Virus record (IMG/VR): IMGVR_UViG_3300002835_000165
Location: 1-64,000 of that record
DNA length: 64,000 nucleotides
Source of the DNA: a virus
Direction: 5' to 3' (one strand)
In this document: positions 43,701 to 52,099 of the stretch, in pieces
Position numbering within the stretch: the first letter of the stretch is position 1
Layout: the number at the start of each line of letters is the position of its first letter
Made by a program: the position numbers and the translations under genes
Notes under the pieces: generated by a model
Databases searched by the model: none
Told to the model about the DNA's origin: nothing
Seen by the model: the letters and a program-made list of their open reading frames with translations, nothing else

Positions 43701-46700
43701 ATTTTTTCAACCAGTTGGAACTGGTTGGTTTCAATTGTTAATATATCACCAATGGTCAATGTTAGGTCAGTATTCAATATGATATTGCTGCCACTCACTG
43801 TGTACTGCCCATTGATGTATTGAGCAGTATTGGTCAAGTACGTGTTGTTCAACAACACTGCAACAGGATCAGTGTATGTGCCTGGTATTACGTATGTGGT
43901 TTGGGCAGCATTGGTTATTTGGTAGCTTACAGAACTACGATTGTACACGTACACTGATCCGGCCAGTTGAACCGTGCCAGTTGGGGTATTGGCACTGTCG
44001 TTGATAGTGCCTACCAACAATTGTCGGCCATCAGTGGAGGTATCCAAACTAGATCCAAATATTGCGTCTGCGCCAAGACCATTGACAGTAATTGAATTGA
44101 TATATTGCCAATATGTGCTGGCGGAAACTGCAATGTCTGCTCCTGCTGGAGGTATAGTGTTAAATTCTAACAGACCAAAATCCAACGAACTATCACTATT
44201 GAAATCATAATCAAGATGCGGTCTTTGCAATACACCATTGACTGTGACTGTGAATGAGTAAATGTCAGACACTGTGTTTAAATATTCAACTAGTGCAAAG
44301 CCGTTGTTTGTAGTGACACCGCTGCCAGCAAAACTAAATGCAGTAATTGCACCGGCTTGAACTTCGGTCACTGTTATAACCAAATTGTTTGCACCTGATC
44401 CATTGGGACAAATTTGAGTATAATCAATGGTCAAGGTATCATTGACCGCATATCCAGTGCCTGCAGTGGTTATTGTGGGGTTGTAAACGCCGCGAGTGTT
44501 TACCACTGTGAATGCAGCTCCTACACCAGTGCCACTGGTTGAATTTTGCTCAATGTTAAAATAATCTTGACGATCAATCTGCGCTGCTTGTCTACGTCGC
44601 AGTGTTATTGGTTGACCAGCAGCTGGTGCAGTAAAAAATTGCACTACGTTTGCATTGATATAATAATTAATGCCCTCGATTGCAATTAAATTATTTACAA
44701 TCACCAGCAACTGATTTGGATATGTTGGATCAATTGTGATTGATTCTGACCAGTTAAACGATGATGTAGTGCCATTGCTAGTGTATGTCACTGATTGTAC
44801 TGGCACATCAACTCTGCCGTAGGCATACACTGCATCAGCCCCAGGTGCACTGATATACATCCAACGCTCGTCAAAACTTATTGCTACTGCTGATCCAAAT
44901 CGTGTAGGACCAAAGTTTTGATCTGGTGCAACCAACAGTTGTGTTTGTAAATAACTATTGGAGCCAGGAACTTGATACAAAGTGGTTGCATAGCCAGCAT
45001 TGCCGTTGCTGGCGCTGGCGCCAGCAATAGCCCAATTGTTGTTGCCAAATTTAGCACTGTTACCATATCCTGCAGTGCCTGTGGCATTGAGTGTCAGTAA
45101 TATATTATCAACATAAGGAACTATGTTATTTTGACGGTATGTATAAATTGCGCCTGCACCAGACAGGGCCTGGGGTGCACCGACCAGTGCACTCTGATGA
45201 TTTGTGGTTTGACTAACACTGGTACCAAACAAAGAATCAGTAAACAAGGTAAAAGGTGTAAGTGTGTCAGCAATGTTGAACGGCGCAGTTTTTTCCAACA
45301 CTTCCCAATGGCCAAACCCGTCGTTGTCAACCCAGACCTTTGCACCCGAAACAAGGTCATTGACAAAAGGCAAATTATTAATATCACTTGCTTGAGCAAC
45401 TCTTGTGCTTTGTAGATAAAATACCAATCCTGTGCCTGTGATTTGACTTTGATTGGTATTGGTAAATGCAAATGCAACCACTAGTGTGGTGGGTGTTGGC
45501 ACACTTAATACTCGGTAAACTCCATTGACTCCGTCATTAAAATATCTTATAATAATAACATCGCCCACTGATCGCCCATGAGTACCAGTGAATTGAGCTA
45601 CACTAGTTCCATTTAAATTGTTGCTCAACAACGTCATGGAACTTGGAATTTGAATGCACTTAAAAATGCCCCAATCATAGCTGTTAACTTGTGCTACCCA
45701 AATAATTGTTCCATTGCCGATTGTATCAATGTTAGCATTGATGGCTTCTGGATCATTGAGATTGAATACTGTTATATCTACATCGTCAACATTAACATAG
45801 CCTGCAGATGGTAATGCTGTGTCAAGATTTGTACCGTATGTTGTAGGCAAAATATTAACAGTAGGTATAGCGTAACTTTCACTCCAGAGATTGCTTAGAA
45901 ATATTGTTTGATCAGCTTGGCTTGATTGACCTGGTTGTATGATTTGTACTGTGCTAGGATTGGCAGTTAACAGTGCCTGATTGAGATTTAGTTCGAACCA
46001 ACTACGATTGGCATTAGCGCCATAGGTTCCTATTAGTATTCCCCAATTTTCGTATATGTTGTACTGTCCAGTTTCTCTTCTAAGATTGGCCTGAGTAAAT
46101 AATTCTGCACTTAATCTAGTACCTTTACTGGCAATAAAGTTTTGATAAAGCTGTATTTGACTAACATCATCAAGATCAAGGTCAACCATGTATTGACGTG
46201 GTCTAAATCCAGTGAGACCAAATGCCAGTAAATCATTGTCACTGGCCAAATTGGCATCATAGATATTATAGCTATTGGCTTGTTGATCAGCTTTGTTGGC
46301 AATGTTAGGCAACAGACCTTGAGCGATCATAGCATAATCACTCTTGACCCAATTGGCATAGTCAAAAGTTGTACTAGGTTGAATTATATTCAACGCACTC
46401 CAATAGGTGTTTTTATAAATTACTATTTCACCCTTGGTGTATTTTACACTAGGTTGCCATTGATCAACATTGTTTTGATTTAGTACAAATCCCTGCGCAT
46501 TTAAAGTGCCATCCCAGTCACTGCTGATACTGGCCTTCCAGGCCATACGACTTTGTCGTTCTGCGGTTATGGGATTATATATTAAATCGTTAAAAATACT
46601 AACATTGTCCAACACAGCCATATTTTCATAATTGGTAAATTTTAAATCCAGATATGAAATAGTTTGATTCGTGGCAGATGATATGGTAAATGTATCTCCG

Positions 46701-49700
46701 TATCGTTGTACGATCAAATCGCGCGATTTGATCGACTGTTTGTTTTGATCAGTCAACTGATTTTCTGGAGTCAAACTTGTGACTGCTGCCACAACTGCTC
46801 CGGGCTTGTATGCAGTTATTTTACTGGCACCAGGATTCAAATTAATAATTGTGCCTGGAGCCCAGCCTTGTTGGCTCCAGTATAAAAATTCTTGAGCCAT
46901 CTGTGCCCAGTTAAGGGTGTAACCATTTTGTACTCCGTCAAATACCAACCCTTGGCTGGTTAAAAATACACCATAACTTAAAATAAAATCCACAACAATT
47001 GTAGCGTTAGAGAAATTGTATCCATAAGGTATATTAACTATATTATTGGTATACTGTGCAGGAACTATTACATCAGTGCCACCGGCACTGATGGTTTGTG
47101 TTGTTCCATTGGTAGCACTGGCCACAATTGGAAAATATGGTTGAACATTACTGTATCCATACACAGTGAACCCTGATTCTAATTGTTGAATTATTAGCGA
47201 GCTGTACACAATCTCACCAAAAGGTTGATTGGCATATAGTAATAAATTCCAACTTTCCGGTGGCAACAACAAACTAGAATTTTGGCTGTCTGGACTAGAC
47301 TTTTCCAAATAGATATTAGCATACTGTTTGTCTGTAAACGCAGCCATTCTATAACAAAGTCTCACATCAAGATTGGCCAAATCTCTAGTTAGTGCCGAAG
47401 ATGAATTAATACCAAGTTGTTGATTATAATCAATAATCCAATTTATGTAACTGGCCTTGCTGACTCCGTTGCCATAAACTTGAATTTCATTGGCATTGAT
47501 TCTATAACGATCATTGTAGAGATATTGTTCAAATTCCGCATTGTAGCGATACAGGTCTCTGTCCACAAACAAACTAAAAAATTCAGCCGGGCGTGTTAAC
47601 GCTAGCAATCGCATGACTGCAAACGGATAACTTGAACTAGCCCACCATGAAGCTTCAGTTGGACCGCCATCGCCGACTACCCAACTTTTACGCCAAGCAT
47701 TGGGATTATACAATCCCACTACGCTTTGTAATGGACTTAGTAATTCACCTTGCGAGTCCACCGGGATCACTGTGGTCAATCCAGGACGTACATAACGAGG
47801 ATCAATATAAGGTGCAATAGGATCTGCTATGTATCCGGCTTCAAGATCGCCCCATAATACCAGGTTATCACTGGTGTACGGCACAGGACCATAACGTGCA
47901 GTCCACCAGGCAGGTTGCTCTGAGAATCCCAGCATTTCCCATGGTGTTAGATTAGGACTTGTGGTATCGTAAAAATAACGATAGATACCTCGCCAGGCGC
48001 CCAACAACGGTTCTTCGTTGAGTTTGTTACCAGACACACTGTAGTTGTAGGTAAACGGGTTTGTTGCAATATAGTTTTGTGTTTTATAGTCTACTTTGTT
48101 TTGGCCTACCCAAGTTAAAAAACTTTCACTGAGTATTTGTGTTATCTGCGCCTGTGTGTAATCCGTGGTTCTAAAAAATCCTGGCACAACATCTTCGGCA
48201 ACCAACGGTACTGGATTACCATCATTTTTAAGATTGTCATAAATTCGTTTTTCAAATTCTAACAAGATTTCATCTCTGAAATCACCAAAACTTATTGTTA
48301 TACTACCATCATGTCCTTGTATAACCAGAACAGGATTTAAATAGTCAGGATTATAAAAGATTTCAGGCTTGAATTTAGGATACAAGCCCAATTTGGTTGG
48401 TGTGTTGGGTACAAAATTTCCAACAGTATCACTGTATTCATTGATTGTGACAACATCGCCTACGCTCAATGGTACTGTTATGGTCAACACAGGACTATCA
48501 ACACTCACTATGTAATCATAGTTGCGCACCAATAACACATCATTGAGGTATACTAATAATCCCAAGTAGTTAGATTCAGTAAAATTGTAAGTTTGTGAAG
48601 TGTTGAATACTGATGTTGTTATTTGTGATACTGTTGTGGAGTTTGAAATAAACGTGGTGCCAGTTGGCAACATGTCACTCCAATAGAACGGACTTAAATT
48701 TGTTCTGCCAACAGTGATTTGTGCAATTGCAGAATCTAATATTTCTGGAATGGTCATTGTTCCGTAATCGTTACTGATCACAGTGTTTAACAATAAAGAT
48801 TTAAATTTAATGTATTCTCGGCTGTTAAAATCCAAACTAGCAAATACATCATAGTTGGGATCTCGCATAAAATAGCCGGCCAACGTGAGCGGCGAACTTT
48901 GTTGCAGTATCTGTAAACCGTAAGGGATCAAGTTGCCCAGGTCTCTGGTATTGTTTGCACCAATGACTGGCCCTTGCAAGCCAATAAGATTTTGAGCAAT
49001 GGTACTGTAATGATTGCGAATAGTGCCCAGCGTAAATTGTGTGCTGTTGCCGTTTAATGGATTGTTTTCTAAATTCATAGGAACTTGGAAAAATCCATTT
49101 GTACTGACCTGATCACTGAGCACTTGAATTTCAATCAAGTCTCCAGGTGCATACTCGGTCAACCATGTGATTGTGGTTGTGTTGGTTCCTATAGAGACTC
49201 TATAGTTGTAAGATTCTTGAAAAGTAGCATTGATAAAAACTTGTACTGCAGGAACCACTGTGCCAGTACTGACTGCAATATCCAGTAGTGAAGGCGATCC
49301 ATCATAGACAAATTGAAATTGTTGTCTAATTTGACTTTGGGTTATTCCATTTTGCCATCCAATTTCTCGGTCGTACAGCAATCGGGTACTGTACTGCCTT
49401 ACAAATCCGGAACTTAATGGCACAGTCTGCCCAACAGTATTCAATGTGTAGGTGAATGAATCAGCATAGAAATTGTTATCAAAAACAATATCACCAATGT
49501 TGGTCAAACTCAGATAGGTTAACGGAAATCCTAAATATAAATCTAACGGACCAGATCCCACTGCATAACTGAACAATGAACTGCCTAGAAAGTTTGAACT
49601 GGAGTATTTGACTCTGTCACCAAAACTTATTCCATCAGCATCATAAATGTCAAATTGAGGAGGTTGATTGACATTGAGTTTTTGTTGTTCTTCCGCCCAA

Positions 49701-52099
49701 TTAACACCGTCATATCTGAAACTTTGACCCTGTAACGTGTTACCATTTAAACACAACACACTTTGATCAAGCAATGCTGGACTATCAGCAGCAGGAATTA
49801 AACTAATCAATGGCTGTGAAATCAATGGTGGCACGGTATCAGGAATAATAAAACTAACCTGATATATTGTTCGCCGAACAACAGGATCTATATCAGCAGC
49901 AAAAACAACTCTGTCACCGCTGACTAACTCATAACCATCAGTGCCAAAACCAATGCTGCCGTTGACTGTTCTTAGTGCATCTGTTTGTGTGAAATCAATA
50001 ATGTTAACCGGTGGTTTGCCTTGTGTTCCAAAATTAAACAATCGAGTTCCAGCACGGAATTCTAATATAGGTCGGCGAGCACGAAAATTGTTATCTAACA
50101 CAGGAACAGTATTGTTGTAAGCAGCCGACGCATTGATAACATCAATTTGAACCCAACGATTGCTACGAGACCATGGGTTTAAATCTCCACTGGCTCGATT
50201 TATTGTCAAATAGTCCGGAGTCAACGGGCCGTTCAATGCAGAGTCACTGTTGATCAATGCATATTGTGCTTCAACATATGGTTCCGGTGTTACAAAATTG
50301 GTTACTGGCAACAATTGAATTGCAGTCCCAACTCCTTCTATATAATATTCATTATTTGAATAACTGGCCGGAGCCGTAGTACCACGGAATATTACTTTCA
50401 TACCATTGGTGAATGTTACTCCATTGGGACTTGTATAGGTTTTTTGTCCAATGATAGTATCAATATCCAATGTAGAAACACCCGTTTGATCAATTAATCG
50501 AATTTGACCAAAAATATTAGGATCCGTGCCATCTTGATACCATAGTACACTACGTGCTGCAGTCAACAATGGAATTTGTTCAAAATACCCATCGACATCT
50601 TTATACCACTGTGTGCTGGCCCATTGGTTGCCAAACAAAATAGTAAATTTATCTAATTCTGGCACAGTTGCAACACTGGTCAATGACAGATAGACCTGGC
50701 CACCCGAATCAGTTTGATACTGAATTCTCCAGACACTGTATTGTTCTTCTGGATTGGTAATAAAAGTAGTGTTATCAAACGGCAAACTATCAAAGCTGCC
50801 TGGTTGTCCGTTTTGACCAGTGACCAACGGATCAAAAAAACTTGTTATTTCCCAACCTTGAGTTGCAGTAAAAACAATGGTGCGACCATTTAAATTTGTT
50901 ATGCCATCTATCCCATTGGGATTGGCTGTGTAAAATGCATCAAGAAATTGATTATTGACTTGATTGAATTGTAAGGTTGTTGTTATAAGATCAACTGTGC
51001 CGTTGTTGAGTGGGATAGCAGGTAAATTATAATAAAAACTTTGTGCGTCACTGAGGGGTACATCAAATGTAATAGTTCCGAGATCAATACCATTATTGGT
51101 TACTCCAAGTATAGTTCTACTACTGATGTTAGGAGTTGCAGGGATACGTCCATTGATTCCAGGATCAGTTTGAATCCAGAAATCATTGCCAGTTCCTGCA
51201 GTTGCGTCAATTATGTTAAATTGCCCACGTAGATTAAACTCCACTGGATTGCAATAAAATAATACATCTGGAGCATCTTGGGGCACTGTGAATATAATTT
51301 GTCCGTCACTGGCTCCGTTGTTTATGACTCCATTGGAATAGACATTGACCGGGCCCAGGCTGGCAATAGTTTTAATAAAAAAAGGAAAAGCGCCAGTCAA
51401 TGACAGATTAAAATAGTATGTATTTCCTCGAACCAAAGTCAGACTGGGATTTGATTCTTGATTGATCACATATGCACTTGTGCCACTATTGGTCACACGA
51501 TATGTGATTGTTTCAGTGGTATTTTGTGCCACATTAAATGTATAGTTGCCGCCCTTGACCAAAGTTAGTACTGGATTGTTGCCTGCATACCCACTAAAAG
51601 TATAGACTCCATTTGCACGAGTCACAGTGAAACTGTCGGTAACAGGTACTCCAGTGGCACTCACATCAACTGCCATTGGTCCATTGGGCAACCAAAAATA
51701 TTGTGCGTAGTTTACAAATTTATCAAAATCAACAAAAGGATCCCAGGTGTAGTAATCACTGGTATAAAGATAATCTGCATTGTTGGTGATTCCACCTTGC
51801 AGAGTCAATGCATCAGTTATGCCTGGATAAGTTATGACATCAACAATTTTTTTAGCATCAACTGGATCAATTTGAACCACGCCAGGTTCTAACTGATAAT
51901 CATTGCGACTTTTTGTAGGTTCAATCACATACTGGTCATTGGCATTGACCCCGGGTCCAACTCGTTGTCCTATAAACCCTTGTGATTTTTTAAATTTAGG
52001 TTCTTGAACCAGTTGGTCAAGAGTGGCTGCTAAAAATTGCTTGTTAACCGGTGTTTGAAATATTTCTGGTAAAAAATCAACTGTGCGAACTGTGGCCAT
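37778..52099 (-). CDS. giant 4,773-residue virion protein with beta-propeller and repeated beta modules
   Basis: The reading frame is open for 14.3 kb. The start (FLPEIFQTPVNKQFLAATLD) and the end (ETAAARFLRGL) recall large structural proteins of T4-type marine phages. Seven FG-GAP-like units of the form FGxxV...LLVGAP...AYVY lie at about residues 2285-3150, as expected for an integrin-type seven-blade propeller. At least eleven modules of the type VxVNGxxQxxGxDYxxxxxxIxFxxAPxxGDxI are spread from about 950 to the C-terminus, several inserted between blades. GGSGYxxxPxVxV repeats occur near 3850. It overlaps the gp6-like gene as TAATG with GGAG upstream. A tail-fibre or host-adhesion role is inferred. 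Confidence 0.9.
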   Translation of the reverse strand: MATVRTVDFLPEIFQTPVNKQFLAATLDQLVQEPKFKKSQGFIGQRVGPGVNANDQYVIEPTKSRNDYQLEPGVVQIDPVDAKKIVDVITYPGITDALTLQGGITNNADYLYTSDYYTWDPFVDFDKFVNYAQYFWLPNGPMAVDVSATGVPVTDSFTVTRANGVYTFSGYAGNNPVLTLVKGGNYTFNVAQNTTETITYRVTNSGTSAYVINQESNPSLTLVRGNTYYFNLSLTGAFPFFIKTIASLGPVNVYSNGVINNGASDGQIIFTVPQDAPDVLFYCNPVEFNLRGQFNIIDATAGTGNDFWIQTDPGINGRIPATPNISSRTILGVTNNGIDLGTITFDVPLSDAQSFYYNLPAIPLNNGTVDLITTTLQFNQVNNQFLDAFYTANPNGIDGITNLNGRTIVFTATQGWEITSFFDPLVTGQNGQPGSFDSLPFDNTTFITNPEEQYSVWRIQYQTDSGGQVYLSLTSVATVPELDKFTILFGNQWASTQWYKDVDGYFEQIPLLTAARSVLWYQDGTDPNIFGQIRLIDQTGVSTLDIDTIIGQKTYTSPNGVTFTNGMKVIFRGTTAPASYSNNEYYIEGVGTAIQLLPVTNFVTPEPYVEAQYALINSDSALNGPLTPDYLTINRASGDLNPWSRSNRWVQIDVINASAAYNNTVPVLDNNFRARRPILEFRAGTRLFNFGTQGKPPVNIIDFTQTDALRTVNGSIGFGTDGYELVSGDRVVFAADIDPVVRRTIYQVSFIIPDTVPPLISQPLISLIPAADSPALLDQSVLCLNGNTLQGQSFRYDGVNWAEEQQKLNVNQPPQFDIYDADGISFGDRVKYSSSNFLGSSLFSYAVGSGPLDLYLGFPLTYLSLTNIGDIVFDNNFYADSFTYTLNTVGQTVPLSSGFVRQYSTRLLYDREIGWQNGITQSQIRQQFQFVYDGSPSLLDIAVSTGTVVPAVQVFINATFQESYNYRVSIGTNTTTITWLTEYAPGDLIEIQVLSDQVSTNGFFQVPMNLENNPLNGNSTQFTLGTIRNHYSTIAQNLIGLQGPVIGANNTRDLGNLIPYGLQILQQSSPLTLAGYFMRDPNYDVFASLDFNSREYIKFKSLLLNTVISNDYGTMTIPEILDSAIAQITVGRTNLSPFYWSDMLPTGTTFISNSTTVSQITTSVFNTSQTYNFTESNYLGLLVYLNDVLLVRNYDYIVSVDSPVLTITVPLSVGDVVTINEYSDTVGNFVPNTPTKLGLYPKFKPEIFYNPDYLNPVLVIQGHDGSITISFGDFRDEILLEFEKRIYDNLKNDGNPVPLVAEDVVPGFFRTTDYTQAQITQILSESFLTWVGQNKVDYKTQNYIATNPFTYNYSVSGNKLNEEPLLGAWRGIYRYFYDTTSPNLTPWEMLGFSEQPAWWTARYGPVPYTSDNLVLWGDLEAGYIADPIAPYIDPRYVRPGLTTVIPVDSQGELLSPLQSVVGLYNPNAWRKSWVVGDGGPTEASWWASSSYPFAVMRLLALTRPAEFFSLFVDRDLYRYNAEFEQYLYNDRYRINANEIQVYGNGVSKASYINWIIDYNQQLGINSSSALTRDLANLDVRLCYRMAAFTDKQYANIYLEKSSPDSQNSSLLLPPESWNLLLYANQPFGEIVYSSLIIQQLESGFTVYGYSNVQPYFPIVASATNGTTQTISAGGTDVIVPAQYTNNIVNIPYGYNFSNATIVVDFILSYGVFLTSQGLVFDGVQNGYTLNWAQMAQEFLYWSQQGWAPGTIINLNPGASKITAYKPGAVVAAVTSLTPENQLTDQNKQSIKSRDLIVQRYGDTFTISSATNQTISYLDLKFTNYENMAVLDNVSIFNDLIYNPITAERQSRMAWKASISSDWDGTLNAQGFVLNQNNVDQWQPSVKYTKGEIVIYKNTYWSALNIIQPSTTFDYANWVKSDYAMIAQGLLPNIANKADQQANSYNIYDANLASDNDLLAFGLTGFRPRQYMVDLDLDDVSQIQLYQNFIASKGTRLSAELFTQANLRRETGQYNIYENWGILIGTYGANANRSWFELNLNQALLTANPSTVQIIQPGQSSQADQTIFLSNLWSESYAIPTVNILPTTYGTNLDTALPSAGYVNVDDVDITVFNLNDPEAINANIDTIGNGTIIWVAQVNSYDWGIFKCIQIPSSMTLLSNNLNGTSVAQFTGTHGRSVGDVIIIRYFNDGVNGVYRVLSVPTPTTLVVAFAFTNTNQSQITGTGLVFYLQSTRVAQASDINNLPFVNDLVSGAKVWVDNDGFGHWEVLEKTAPFNIADTLTPFTLFTDSLFGTSVSQTTNHQSALVGAPQALSGAGAIYTYRQNNIVPYVDNILLTLNATGTAGYGNSAKFGNNNWAIAGASASNGNAGYATTLYQVPGSNSYLQTQLLVAPDQNFGPTRFGSAVAISFDERWMYISAPGADAVYAYGRVDVPVQSVTYTSNGTTSSFNWSESITIDPTYPNQLLVIVNNLIAIEGINYYINANVVQFFTAPAAGQPITLRRRQAAQIDRQDYFNIEQNSTSGTGVGAAFTVVNTRGVYNPTITTAGTGYAVNDTLTIDYTQICPNGSGANNLVITVTEVQAGAITAFSFAGSGVTTNNGFALVEYLNTVSDIYSFTVTVNGVLQRPHLDYDFNSDSSLDFGLLEFNTIPPAGADIAVSASTYWQYINSITVNGLGADAIFGSSLDTSTDGRQLLVGTINDSANTPTGTVQLAGSVYVYNRSSVSYQITNAAQTTYVIPGTYTDPVAVLLNNTYLTNTAQYINGQYTVSGSNIILNTDLTLTIGDILTIETNQFQLVEKITANIPAAQSAFGYAVTICPNNCSVYVGSPLSSQSGVVQSGAVARFANQTRIYGVITSTVANPTLIAGDTIRVNDIEVAVPVAPDNNLAGLVDAINAANVPNAAATLTPNVEFVGDGTTKIYNVGSIYSAAESYTTVVYVNSTLQTAGVDYTYNNTTQQIIFVTAPGANSAIIVVSGRITISVINATSVSPFNKLSVFPGLVNSAFDTIGFNLYVWAQDILSPNPTDYAQFGSSIGVNSDAINIVVGAPNGNVYEREIFDGGSTYFDDRSTTFFNPIVNSGVVYTYDYLSGTSAAFVSLTNPGAFVFGQQVYSTQLATGDQFGTAVNYISNRLLIGAPGSDLGDSSVNYGEAYVFNNPTGSLAWTPTYFQEPVVDTNLLNTVYSYDKLLNSTQTYYDFIDPLQGKILGAARQNIDYIGAVDPANYNQGSVHNVGTSWGSAHVGEIWWDTNRVRFINPSQDDIVYASKRWGQVFPGSNVDVYQWIESLVTPANYAGPGTPLSTISYTVATTVDNNGIFETYYYFWVRGIATINTAVGKTLSTTGIASYILNPIGSGIPYIAGLNASTVAIYNAGSLLSAQDTILHVGFDRQATSGDVHAEYAFIADGQADSFLNANLYRKLLDSFCGVDVLGNLVPDPMLSPGQQYGVQFRPRQSMFIDRFTALQNYLTRANNVLAQYPISEIRSFNLLNSSEPKPAPNTGAWNFEVPNLETLRYQNLAQVPLGYLYLVDSDSSQQGLWTIYEVAQGSILGQRVLNLTRIQNYDTTLYWNYINWYLPGYNSSTQIVATVANYSDLSTLTLQTAPIGTSVKVSANSQGKFEIYNRTATGWDRVALQDGTIEFSAKLWNYALGPYGFDAEVFDAQYFDQEPVIETRQIIRALNQEIYIDDLLIERNQSLILMFNFIYSEFTAPEWLIKTSFINVDHRLQALLPYQLYQPENQTFVEDYIQEVKPYHTQILNFNLIYDGTDTYAGSLTDYDVPAYWNTDLQIPQFVSPVLTPYTSALSTTENFNSDAASNAAVWLQFPWNQWYNNYLLEIQDVIVVNGGSGYSYNNPPTVTVTGTCVTPATMTATVNGAGQVTAINIITPGAGYSTTAQIVLTSAVGSGAICVAQMANDLVRSIRTVIKYDRYEYQSSIVEWQPNVVYTQGTQVRYVNVVWSANTTQSSASFLPSDWTLVSADSLSGVNRTQGFYTPGPDQPGLSLPLLINGIDYPGVQVTAPTYNQNTGFDVGNFDINPFDNFFVSPGGFITYDPSILDTEYSSSYLDIYLGTRPTDINVSGGAYISPYSSHAPEELVPGAEFDTLDFRVYTTPGADWLSRGHGFPLIVKRYTYDPASPALYFGDLLPYPMVVLAWNITTGVGLQPSSYDWVNYTLTVTQAVTAGDVIQLSVVATGGGNQLMSDTYIGSNIGNTIIIPFPYSAISGFVIYNSENGPLQPGVDYTYVSYAANKTQITFATTYGATDRINLTCLGYAASGPTYSWSLPVIQTFVITNSAVLTYTLTNSLQGTNPVNLIVMRNGVRARPYSSVDYVSDGSSLEYYLPDRGGYSQESIADADVSVYENSQLLTQNVDYVVDAWDPSSLRTITLTNPATSGTVVLISISTDAQYSISGNQLTFLPSEGLSPQVGDTIEIITWNDTSEQRLLTQVWVGPITEGVLVSQAFDSTDFDNPPGPPSADPGLFDQSSGIQIQTNIFDTGREILDPERILVTLNGSFLINGNGYIVDGSKIIIPGPPISTIAVLAVTSFAQFSVPAAMAFRIFQDMRGIQATYRITANTTTTLVQPVSMTDDVIYVADAAALIEPNLADNVWGALTIDGERIMYRERNTTNNTVSSLLRGTAGTANASHTVGATVYNIGPGNLLSAEYQNYVVVDSALGDGSTTVYVADNIDVGNMDSTTMEEAVQVYIGGTLQTSGYVITADNPVTVEFATAPPAGVEVDILVRRALTWYAPGAGTPSNGEPLQETETAAARFLRGL
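46711..46734. repeat. 24-bp perfect palindrome inside the giant gene
   Basis: CGATCAAATCGC is followed directly by its reverse complement, giving a perfect 24-bp inverted repeat without spacer. It contains two GATC sites and lies in the coding region near residue 1790 of the giant protein. The flanking bases do not extend it. Confidence 0.9.
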
